Below are positions 7,885-15,062 of a DNA stretch of 38,293 nt, in pieces. The position numbers were made by a program, and so were the translations under genes. The stretch's first letter is position 1, and the number at the start of each line of letters is the position of its first letter. Location: assembly GCA_016845225.1 (NCBI GenBank), contig JAERTB010000013.1:1-38293 (forward strand), written 5' to 3'. This DNA comes from Candidatus Woesearchaeota archaeon. Its GTDB lineage: Archaea; Nanobdellota; Nanobdellia; SCGC-AAA011-G17; UBA489. The notes under the pieces are model-generated. The model searched no databases. It was not told where the DNA came from and was given only the letters and a program-made list of their open reading frames with translations.

Positions 7885-8000
7885 TCGGAAACTTTCCGAT
7901 ACATAGTAAAGTTTATATAAGAATATATACTTACCCGATATAGAATATATAAGACATATTTTAATGTTCTATTCTTTATATAGAATATGGGGGAAATAAA
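7885..8000. promoter_or_regulatory. Divergent control region with operator-like repeats
   Basis: Between the tiny ORF and the regulator at 8001 lies an exact 15-base palindrome TCGGAAA-C-TTTCCGA (7885-7899). Nearby is a two-way TATA-like TTTATATAA (about 7912-7920). The motif ATATAGAATAT occurs twice, at 7938-7948 and 7978-7988, 40 bases apart. GAATATATA occurs at 7921-7929 and 7943-7951. ATTCT-TTATAT-AGAAT (7971-7986) forms a further inverted repeat. A GGGGG just before the ATG at 8001 serves as SD. The regulator may bind here and control itself; that is inference. Confidence 0.5.
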
Positions 8001-8999
8001 ATGGAATATAGAAAATTAATCAAATTTGGCAATAGCTCTCATGTTATTTCGCTCCCAAAATCATGGTTAGATTCTCAAGGAATAAACAAGGGAGACGTTA
8101 TTTATTTTGAAGAAAATGAAAATGGCGACTTAATTATTTCTTCAAAAGAATACAAAGATACCGATGAAGGCAAACACTTAACAATCAATATAGATGGACT
8201 AACAGAAAAAGAAATTCAATTAGAAATAGTTTCGGGCTATATTAAAGAATTCAGAAAAATAATTCTAAAGGGAAAAGAAATAAAAAATAAGGCAACAGAA
8301 ATCAGGAAAATTCTACATGAACTAATTGGTATTGAAATCATAGAACAAACCAAATCAAAAATTATTGCAAAAGATTTTCTAAACATTTGTGAAATTAAAT
8401 TAGAAGATCTAAGAAAAAGATTAAACAGCGTAGTTATGAACATGATAAAGGATTCAAAATTAGGCGGAGAAGAAGCCAGTTATAAAGACATCCAAAACAG
8501 AGATTATGATGCTAACAAGTTTACATATGTGCTTCTAAGAGTAATTAGAAGGGGATTAGAAAAACCGAACGTAAGAAAATCAATAGGGTTAACTAAACTA
8601 GAACTAGCACATGAACAACACACCGTTCTTGCAATGGAAAGAATAGCAGACATTGCTAAATGGATATCAAGAACAGATAATGAAGCAAATTTAACAGAAA
8701 ACGAAATAGAAGAACTAAACAAAATACATTCAACAGTATTAGAAAATTATAGATTAGCACTTAATTCCTACATAAAAAAAGACTACACAAATTCTTGTAA
8801 GGCCGTTTCAATAAATAAAAAAATTCAATCTTCTTGTGACAATGTAAAAACAAACTTAAAATCTTCAGAAGCATTCAAGATAACCCACCTATTAAGAGAA
8901 ATGTCCAACAATATTGCAATCATAGGTGAAGCGGGATTTATGAATACAGAAAGCACTATTGGAAAAATATCTTACGAAGAAAAAGAACATAACCTTTAA
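8001..8999 (+). CDS. AbrB-PhoU fusion, phosphate-uptake-type regulator
   Basis: 332 residues. Residues 1-48 are a SpoVT/AbrB swapped-hairpin DNA-binding domain (RKLIKFGNSSHVISLPKSWL...GDVIYF). The remainder is all-helical with two PhoU-like repeats (about 105-210 and 215-325, e.g. LAHEQHTVLAMERIADIAKW). This architecture is common in archaea, usually beside phosphate transporters. Here no pst genes are visible; the gene sits inside the ribosomal/translation cluster. It likely senses phosphate or metal status and regulates transcription, perhaps its own. Confidence 0.85.
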   Translation: MEYRKLIKFGNSSHVISLPKSWLDSQGINKGDVIYFEENENGDLIISSKEYKDTDEGKHLTINIDGLTEKEIQLEIVSGYIKEFRKIILKGKEIKNKATEIRKILHELIGIEIIEQTKSKIIAKDFLNICEIKLEDLRKRLNSVVMNMIKDSKLGGEEASYKDIQNRDYDANKFTYVLLRVIRRGLEKPNVRKSIGLTKLELAHEQHTVLAMERIADIAKWISRTDNEANLTENEIEELNKIHSTVLENYRLALNSYIKKDYTNSCKAVSINKKIQSSCDNVKTNLKSSEAFKITHLLREMSNNIAIIGEAGFMNTESTIGKISYEEKEHNL

Positions 9000-9034
9000 A
9001 ATAATGGACAAAATCACACTCATGGAGCAAAAAA

Positions 9035-10756
9035 ATGATCAGACAACCAATAGTAATAATTGCAGGACACATCGACCATGGTAAATCCAGTATTCTAGAG
9101 CGTATTAAAGGCATTTCTATTACTCGAGCAGAATCTGGAGGAATAACTCAATCTATCAAATCATATAATGTTCAAATGAACTCTATAGAAAATTGTTGTG
9201 GAGACCTTCTAAAATCTTTAAATCAAAATATTACAATTCCGGGATTATTATTCTTAGATAGTCCGGGCCATGCAGCATTTAATAATATGAGAAAAAGAGG
9301 AGGAAACCTTGCAGATTTAGCAATACTTGTTGTTGATGTAAATGAAGGAGTAATGGATCAATCTGCAGAATGTATAGAAATTTTAAAACAATATAAAACG
9401 CCATTTATCATTGCACTAAATAAAATAGATTTAATTCCTGGATGGAGATCAAACAAAAATAAAAGCCTTTTACAAAACATAGAAAGTCAAACTGAGGAAG
9501 TAAAACAAGAATTAGATACTAAACTTTATGAGATTCTTGGAAAACTAGCTGAAAAAGGAATTAATTCTGAAAGATTTGATAGAATTACTGATTATACCAA
9601 ACAAATTGCAATGGTCCCAGTAAGTGCAAATACTGAAGAAGGTATGCCAGAATTATTAATGGTTCTTACAGGATTAGCACAAAAATATTTAGAAGATAAA
9701 TTAAAAATTTCAGAAGAAACTGAAGGAAAAGCAACTATTTTAGAAGTTCAGGAAGATCCAGGAGTTGGAACAACCTTAGACATTATTTTATATGATGGTC
9801 AAATAAAAAAAGGAGATCAAATTTTAATTGGAACTTTAAACGAACCAATAATAACAAAAGTAAGAGGGTTATTTGAACCAGAAGGTAAAAAATTAAAGAA
9901 TGTAGAAAAAATACATGCGGCCTATGGTGTTAGAGTTTCAGCACCGGATCTAAAAGGTGCAATTGGAGGAATGCCATTAATTGTTGCAAACACCAATGTA
10001 GAAAAAAAGAAAAAAGAACTTCAAACAGAAATTGAATCAGTTATGATTAATACTGACAATGAAGGCGTTGTTGTTAAAGCAGACACTCTAGGAAGCCTTG
10101 AAGCATTAACTGCACTATTACAAATTGAAGGAATTTCAATAAAAAAAGCATCAATAGGTAACATAACTAAGAAAGATTTAGCCGAAGCTTCAGCAGAAAT
10201 TAACGACATCAACAAAGTTATTCTGGGATTCAATGTAAAAACTACAGAAACAGACGAAAAAGTAAAAATTATTTCAGATGGCGTAGTTTACAAAATAATA
10301 GAGGACTACAAAAACTGGAAGAAAGCACAAGAAAAGAAAGAAGAAGAACAAAAGTTAGATGAATTAACAAGACCAGTAAAAATCAAAATTCTTAAAGGAT
10401 GCATTTTTAGACAATCTGGGCCTTGTGTAGTGGGCGTTGTTGTTGAAGGCGGAACACTAAGAACAGATACAAAGCTAATAAAGGCAGACGGATCAAAGGC
10501 AGAATACATCAAAAGCATTCAACATGAGCAAAAAACTGTAAATCAAATTGAAACTGGAAAAGAAGTTGCTGTTTCAATTCCAAACATTACTGCAGGAAGA
10601 CAAATTAAAGAAGAAGATACCCTATATTCTAATCTTTCAGAAACTGAATTCAGAAAATTAAAAGAAATGAAAGATCTTCTAAAGAAAGATGAAATTGAAG
10701 TTCTAAAAGAAATTGCAAAAATTAAAAGAAGAGATAAGCCCACATGGGGAATCTAA
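9035..10756 (+). CDS. infB: Translation initiation factor aIF5B (IF2 family)
   Basis: 573 residues. GTPase domain with G1 GHIDHGKSS (11-19), the switch region GGITQSIKSY, G3 DSPGH (the family usually has DTPGH), and G4 NKID. It is followed by the beta-barrel domain II, the alpha/beta domain III and the C-terminal barrel, as in archaeal/eukaryotic IF5B. It promotes subunit joining and initiator tRNA placement. Length is normal for archaea. A TTTAAAATA overlapping the end of the upstream gene and a GGAG before the ATG give it its own promoter and SD. Usually this gene directly follows ndk; here two genes intervene. Confidence 0.95.
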   Translation: MIRQPIVIIAGHIDHGKSSILERIKGISITRAESGGITQSIKSYNVQMNSIENCCGDLLKSLNQNITIPGLLFLDSPGHAAFNNMRKRGGNLADLAILVVDVNEGVMDQSAECIEILKQYKTPFIIALNKIDLIPGWRSNKNKSLLQNIESQTEEVKQELDTKLYEILGKLAEKGINSERFDRITDYTKQIAMVPVSANTEEGMPELLMVLTGLAQKYLEDKLKISEETEGKATILEVQEDPGVGTTLDIILYDGQIKKGDQILIGTLNEPIITKVRGLFEPEGKKLKNVEKIHAAYGVRVSAPDLKGAIGGMPLIVANTNVEKKKKELQTEIESVMINTDNEGVVVKADTLGSLEALTALLQIEGISIKKASIGNITKKDLAEASAEINDINKVILGFNVKTTETDEKVKIISDGVVYKIIEDYKNWKKAQEKKEEEQKLDELTRPVKIKILKGCIFRQSGPCVVGVVVEGGTLRTDTKLIKADGSKAEYIKSIQHEQKTVNQIETGKEVAVSIPNITAGRQIKEEDTLYSNLSETEFRKLKEMKDLLKKDEIEVLKEIAKIKRRDKPTWGI

Positions 10757-11733
10757 TCATACATAGGAAGTTTATCTCTTTCAGCTAAATAACTAATAAG
10801 TCCAGATAGAATATACGCCCCATTATTTAAAATTCCAAAATTCTGAATTGAACCATTTTCAGAATGTTTAATATTTGCCTGAACCAATCCTAAAAACTCG
10901 GGATTATCTGACTTAATATTTCTAAAAATTGGAGAACCGCTATTTCCTTGTTCAACAGTTCCACTCATAAAAGAAAACCCTCTTCTAATTTGATCTTCCA
11001 ACATTTCGCCATAATGTCCTAAGCTACTAAATTCATTAGCTAACTTTTCTGAAGAATGTTGAATACAAATAATTTCTCCATTTTCATGAATTTTATTAAT
11101 TAAATAACCATTCACAAAATTATCTTTATTTTTCACATATTCTGTAAATGGAAAAACGTCAGATCTATTCTCAAAATCAATAGAAGAATAAAATTCTGCA
11201 GCATCCCCGCATTCCACTTCAAAAATGTTTGTAAAATTAAGAGAGTGTGTTTTAGGTTCCTTCCCAGTATCTGCAACAAGTAACGCATAATCTTTAAAAT
11301 AATCAGAAATTTCTGTACTAACAACAGGATAAACATTTCCATAAATATCAAATACTTTAGAATTTTCATTATCAAATCTAGAAACATTTCTTCCAGCATG
11401 ATCAACGGTTAAAATAAGGCCACAATCATCAATCATATATCCTTGAGAAAGAGAATTTTCAGATTGTATCACTACAAGATTTTCTAAAACATTTCCTTCA
11501 TATTTCTTTTCATTAAATGAATCATTCACAAAATTATACAATGCATTTAGCCTTAATTTATCATTTTCAAGAGAATATTCTTCACCTACATCTAAAATTG
11601 CCTCATTTGTAACAATTTTTTCCAAAGAATCTTCATTTACATAGCCACCATACTCAATTAAAGCAGATCCGCATGCAGTAACTAATCCTAACGTTACTCC
11701 GCCTAGCAGATTCTTCAAATTAACATGTTTCAT
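10753..11733 (-). CDS. Trypsin-like serine protease, probable lipoprotein
   Basis: 326 residues. An N-terminal hydrophobic stretch ends in a lipobox-like LVTAC with Cys21, suggesting a lipid-anchored exported protein. The chymotrypsin fold is visible from the triad: His112 in ILTVDHAG, Asp148 in FKDYALLVAD and Ser265 in EQGNSGSPIF, in the correct order and spacing. No PDZ domain follows, unlike DegP/HtrA. Predicted to cut proteins outside the cell. A TATA-like CTTTATTAA stands about 28 bases before the start. The stop overlaps infB's stop by four bases, convergently. Substrate unknown. Confidence 0.75.
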   Translation of the reverse strand: MKHVNLKNLLGGVTLGLVTACGSALIEYGGYVNEDSLEKIVTNEAILDVGEEYSLENDKLRLNALYNFVNDSFNEKKYEGNVLENLVVIQSENSLSQGYMIDDCGLILTVDHAGRNVSRFDNENSKVFDIYGNVYPVVSTEISDYFKDYALLVADTGKEPKTHSLNFTNIFEVECGDAAEFYSSIDFENRSDVFPFTEYVKNKDNFVNGYLINKIHENGEIICIQHSSEKLANEFSSLGHYGEMLEDQIRRGFSFMSGTVEQGNSGSPIFRNIKSDNPEFLGLVQANIKHSENGSIQNFGILNNGAYILSGLISYLAERDKLPMYD

Positions 11734-11780
11734 CCAAAAACCTAGATTTCACCATTAATAAAGTATTTTACTCAGAAACC

Positions 11781-11789
11781 TTTAAAAAC
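11781..11789 (+). promoter_or_regulatory. TATA box of rps6e
   Basis: TTTAAAAAC lies about 28 bases before the rps6e ATG, with no SD between, fitting a leaderless message. Confidence 0.4.
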
Positions 11790-11812
11790 CCAAAATACGG
11801 AACTATATCACT

Positions 11813-12217
11813 ATGGCAGAAGAAATCAAATGTATCTTAAATGATCCAAAAGAAGGAAAGAGCTATTCAAAAGCTATTGAAACAACCTTATTATCTGGAA
11901 GAAAAGTTGGAGAAACTATTCCAGGAAACCTTTTTGGATTAACAGGTTACGAATTTAAGATTTGTGGAGGAAGTGATTCAGCTGGATTCCCAATGAGACC
12001 AGAAATACCTACACACCATAGAAAAAGAATTCTTGTTCAAAACAGCATCGGAGCTAAAATTAAAAGAAAAGGAATGTACAAAAGAAAAACAGTTAGAGGA
12101 AACACAGTAAGTGAAAACACTGCACAGTTAAATTTAGCTGTTGAAAAATACGGAACAACTCCAATAAAAGATCTATTAGCTCCAAAAGAAGAAAAAACTG
12201 AAGAAACTAAAGAATAA
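11813..12217 (+). CDS. rps6e: Ribosomal protein S6e
   Basis: 134 residues. The S6e core is clear: KCILNDPKEGKSYSK, the GRKVGETI strand, GLTGYEFKICGGSDSAGFPMR and the basic RKTVRGNTVSENTAQLNL stretch. It is a small-subunit protein. A short Lys/Glu tail follows. The gene is monocistronic here and convergent, two bases from the stop of the proteasome-like gene. In many archaea S6e lies next to aIF2-gamma, as here apart from one inserted gene. Confidence 0.96.
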   Translation: MAEEIKCILNDPKEGKSYSKAIETTLLSGRKVGETIPGNLFGLTGYEFKICGGSDSAGFPMRPEIPTHHRKRILVQNSIGAKIKRKGMYKRKTVRGNTVSENTAQLNLAVEKYGTTPIKDLLAPKEEKTEETKE

Positions 12218-12219
12218 TT

Positions 12220-13254
12220 CTAATCAGAATCTTTAAAATTAATTTTTTTACGAATAGTCTTTTTCAAATCCTGCTTTTTTACTTTAGAGTCTTTAACCAT
12301 TTCTAACCAACTACAAAGAACTTTACTACTAACATCTGGCTCTTCTCTAATTGCTCTCCTAACTTCCTCTAATTTAATTTTATCTAATCTAACTGCTTCA
12401 AAATCAAATTTTTCTCCCTCATACAAATTTGCGTCTTGCTTAAGAGTTCTCTCAACATAAACAATATCGAAAGGGGGACCAATTGTACTTGTAGCTCTAG
12501 ATGTGGGGTCTGCCACCCTCAATAATGTTTCAATCCCTTCCAAGGTACTTAATTTTAATTTACCAGTCCTATTTAATCTATACTTATGTTCTCCCATAAA
12601 TGTTTCAAAAGGTGCAGAAGCAGATCCGGTAGATAATCTTTCCATCACATTATATTCTGGTTTTATAGTTCCGACACCGACCTTATAGATTACAGGTTTA
12701 GAGATATTTGAAATAACCATAATGTCTGGCCTTTCTCCAGCTGCATCATTGATTCGTGCCTTGTATTCTGCATCTAATGCCGGAGGTAATTTATTAGCTT
12801 CAAACAACCCTCTAAAATAATCTTCATCGTTAAAAAAATAGAGTAAAAATTCATCCATTACTTTTTCCAAATGTAAATCATTGTATGATTTTTTTATAAA
12901 TTTTTTAAAATCTTCTTCATTATCGAAATCATGTCCATACATCCTATCAGAAAGTTCATTTGCAAAATAAGGATCTCCTGCAATTCCAAAAAAAGCATGA
13001 CTATTAATATCTCTGATTTTAGTTTCTAAACTTCTTTGTTGACCAGTTCTTGGGATAATTCCCAAAGAATCTTGTAATAGAACTACAGAATTTTCATTTG
13101 GAATTAATCCAGCACATAATGTCAAAGAAGTAAGGTCATCTCCATCTTTACCTAAAACCATTGATTCATATTTTTTTATCAATTTAGGACGATAATCACT
13201 ATCTTTAGGAATAGTTCCAATCAATCTCCGTAATTCTTCAGGTTTATAAGACAT
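12220..13254 (-). CDS. Divergent proteasome-fold (Ntn hydrolase-like) protein
   Basis: 344 residues. Parts align by eye with 20S subunits. TSLTLCAGLIPNENSVVLLQDS (42-63) matches the Thr1 strand through Asp17. KIRDINSHAFFGIAGD (79-94) matches KIFKIDDHIGLAIAG. STGSASAPF (208-216) matches GSGS, and D249-P-T-S252 then PFDIVYV matches D166xxS169...DVVVI. It has about 40 residues before the putative Thr, no Gly before it, no clear Lys33, and an extra C-terminal helical region (about 280-344). It may be an inactive or regulatory member, or an enzyme of new type. The genuine alpha subunit lies at 27774. TATA-like CTTATATAG stands about 27 bases before the ATG. Confidence 0.55.
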   Translation of the reverse strand: MSYKPEELRRLIGTIPKDSDYRPKLIKKYESMVLGKDGDDLTSLTLCAGLIPNENSVVLLQDSLGIIPRTGQQRSLETKIRDINSHAFFGIAGDPYFANELSDRMYGHDFDNEEDFKKFIKKSYNDLHLEKVMDEFLLYFFNDEDYFRGLFEANKLPPALDAEYKARINDAAGERPDIMVISNISKPVIYKVGVGTIKPEYNVMERLSTGSASAPFETFMGEHKYRLNRTGKLKLSTLEGIETLLRVADPTSRATSTIGPPFDIVYVERTLKQDANLYEGEKFDFEAVRLDKIKLEEVRRAIREEPDVSSKVLCSWLEMVKDSKVKKQDLKKTIRKKINFKDSD

Positions 13255-13334
13255 ATACTCTAATACCTAGTTTTTACTATATAAGTCTTTCCAAGTATTT
13301 TATCTCTTAAACTTAAAAAAACCGCACAAAAACC

Positions 13335-13343
13335 CTTATAAAA
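13335..13343 (+). promoter_or_regulatory. TATA box of the aIF2-gamma gene
   Basis: CTTATAAAA lies about 20-25 bases before the ATG at 13360. No SD is present, so the message is probably leaderless. Confidence 0.45.
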
Positions 13344-13359
13344 GCAATTTGAATATAGC

Positions 13360-14604
13360 ATGAGTATGCCTACAACTAAAAAAACAAACAATCAACCAGA
13401 AATCAGTATTGGTCTAGTAGGTCATGTAGACCATGGAAAAACCACACTTACAGAACGTTTATCTGGTAAATGGACAGATACACATTTTGAAGAATTGAAG
13501 AGAGGAATCACAATTAAGTTAGGTTATGCAAACACTTCATTCTATAAATTCAAAAATAAAGAAACTAAAAAAACAGAGTACTGTGCCAAACCAGAAGGTC
13601 CAAATAAAGAAAAAACAGAATTAAGTCGAACGGTTTCTTTCATTGATGCACCAGGTCACGAATCTTTAATGGCTACAATGATTTCGGGGGCAGCAATTAT
13701 GGATGGAGCAATACTCCTTGTTGCAGCAAATGAAGAATGTCCTCAACCACAAACTGAAGAACATCTAATGGCTTTAGAAATTATTGGCTGTAAAAATATT
13801 ATAATTGCACAAAATAAAATAGACTTAGTAACAGAAAAAGAAGCAGTTGCAAATCATAAAAAAATAAAAGAATTCGTTAAAGGGACAATTGCAGAAAATG
13901 TGCCGATTATTCCAATCTCTGCTCAAAGAGATATTAACATTAACAAACTAATTGAAGCAATTGAAACTAAAGTTAAAACACCAAAAAGAGATACGAAAAA
14001 ATCCCCAATTATGTTTATAGCAAGAAGTTTTGATGTTAACAAGCCAGGAACAAAAATCAAATCATTGGCGGGCGGAGTTCTTGGAGGAGCACTTAAGGAA
14101 GGAACTTTAAAAGTGGGAGATGAGGTAGAAATTTTACCAGGAATTCCTACTCAAAAAGAAGGAAAAACAATTTGGGAACCAATCAACACAAAAGTAATTG
14201 GAATCAAAACAGGAAAAGACGATTTAAGTTCTGCTCATCCAGGAGGATCAATAGCAGTTCTAACTTCTTTAGATCCATTTTATGTTAAAGGGGATGCTTT
14301 AAGAGGAAACCTATTGGGAATAAAAAAGAAAATGCCTGAAATTTGGCATGAATTTACACTTAAATCAAATTTATTAAAAAGAGTAGTTGGAGAAAAAGAA
14401 GACGTACAAGCAATAAAATTGACAGAACCACTTATGCTTAATGTAAATTCATCAGCAACTATTGGCGTAGTAACTCAACTAAAAAAAGATAAAATTACAA
14501 TTAAACTAAAACTTCCAATCTGTTGCACAAAGGAAGATAAAATCACCATTTCTAGGACTATTGGAAATAGATGGAGACTAATTGGTTACGGAACAATTGA
14601 ATAG
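13360..14604 (+). CDS. eif2g: Translation initiation factor aIF2, gamma subunit
   Basis: 414 residues. GTPase domain with G1 GHVDHGKTT (21-29), switch I near RGITIKLGYA, G3 DAPGH (96-100) and G4 NKID (152-155), then two beta-barrel domains. It carries initiator Met-tRNA to the small subunit with aIF2 alpha and beta. The segment that is a Cys4 zinc knuckle in many archaea (about 60-90) keeps only one Cys here, so zinc binding seems lost. CTTATAAAA about 22-25 bases before the ATG is the TATA box. Alternative in-frame start at codon 3. Confidence 0.95.
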   Translation: MSMPTTKKTNNQPEISIGLVGHVDHGKTTLTERLSGKWTDTHFEELKRGITIKLGYANTSFYKFKNKETKKTEYCAKPEGPNKEKTELSRTVSFIDAPGHESLMATMISGAAIMDGAILLVAANEECPQPQTEEHLMALEIIGCKNIIIAQNKIDLVTEKEAVANHKKIKEFVKGTIAENVPIIPISAQRDININKLIEAIETKVKTPKRDTKKSPIMFIARSFDVNKPGTKIKSLAGGVLGGALKEGTLKVGDEVEILPGIPTQKEGKTIWEPINTKVIGIKTGKDDLSSAHPGGSIAVLTSLDPFYVKGDALRGNLLGIKKKMPEIWHEFTLKSNLLKRVVGEKEDVQAIKLTEPLMLNVNSSATIGVVTQLKKDKITIKLKLPICCTKEDKITISRTIGNRWRLIGYGTIE

Positions 14605-14634
14605 TTATAATTTACATCTCAAAGAACATATTTC

Positions 14635-14643
14635 TTTAAATAT
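14635..14643 (+). promoter_or_regulatory. TATA box of the GTG-start gene
   Basis: TTTAAATAT lies about 28 bases before the GTG at 14667, the usual leaderless spacing. It supports the GTG as the true start. Confidence 0.45.
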
Positions 14644-14666
14644 CTAATTACTCATTTAATTAGATA

Positions 14667-15062
14667 GTGATTGATAGCGAATTTGATAAAAAAGTAAGAG
14701 CATATTCTAATTGGAAGAATAATCAGAATATTCAAAATAATTATCCGGCAAGGGAAAATTATTTAGATGGAATTTCTTGTGTTGCCGATGCAATGAAATC
14801 TTTAGGAAACCCATATGGATCAAAACCATTAGAAGAAATTCCGATAATAAAAAATCCACTAAGTTTAGATTATTTAACAGAAGGTCAAAAAGCAATGATA
14901 CATATTGGTTCAATATTAACAGATACAACTGATTTTCTAGAAGATATTATTAATGGAGATATAAGTGGTTTAGAAACAAACCATGAAGAAATAACAAAAA
15001 GTAAAAAGGTTATTGATGATATTTTAGATAAAATAAGAACTGCTTACATGGAAGATATTTAA
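14667..15062 (+). CDS. Small acidic helical protein, unknown
   Basis: 131 residues from a GTG start. No family recognised and no signal peptide or membrane segment. The second half looks helical and acidic ([37 protein letters not shown]), so a soluble helical-bundle protein is likely. The gene has its own TATA box and ends with a four-base convergent overlap with gyrA. A real gene is likely from the promoter, codon use like its neighbours and full use of the gap, but the function is open. Confidence 0.55.
   Translation: MIDSEFDKKVRAYSNWKNNQNIQNNYPARENYLDGISCVADAMKSLGNPYGSKPLEEIPIIKNPLSLDYLTEGQKAMIHIGSILTDTTDFLEDIINGDISGLETNHEEITKSKKVIDDILDKIRTAYMEDI

Noticed and set aside
7885-7899. tRNA T-arm-like TTCGGAAACTTTCCGA
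   Set aside because: No acceptor, D or anticodon arms can be built around it; it is a simple palindrome in a promoter.
11133-11405. ORF in another frame of the protease gene
   Set aside because: Overlaps the triad-bearing frame on the same strand; hydrophobic low-complexity composition is a frame artefact.
12220-13254. Calling the proteasome-fold gene the proteasome beta subunit
   Set aside because: No Gly-Thr propeptide cleavage site, no clear Lys33 and large extensions; only the fold is supported.
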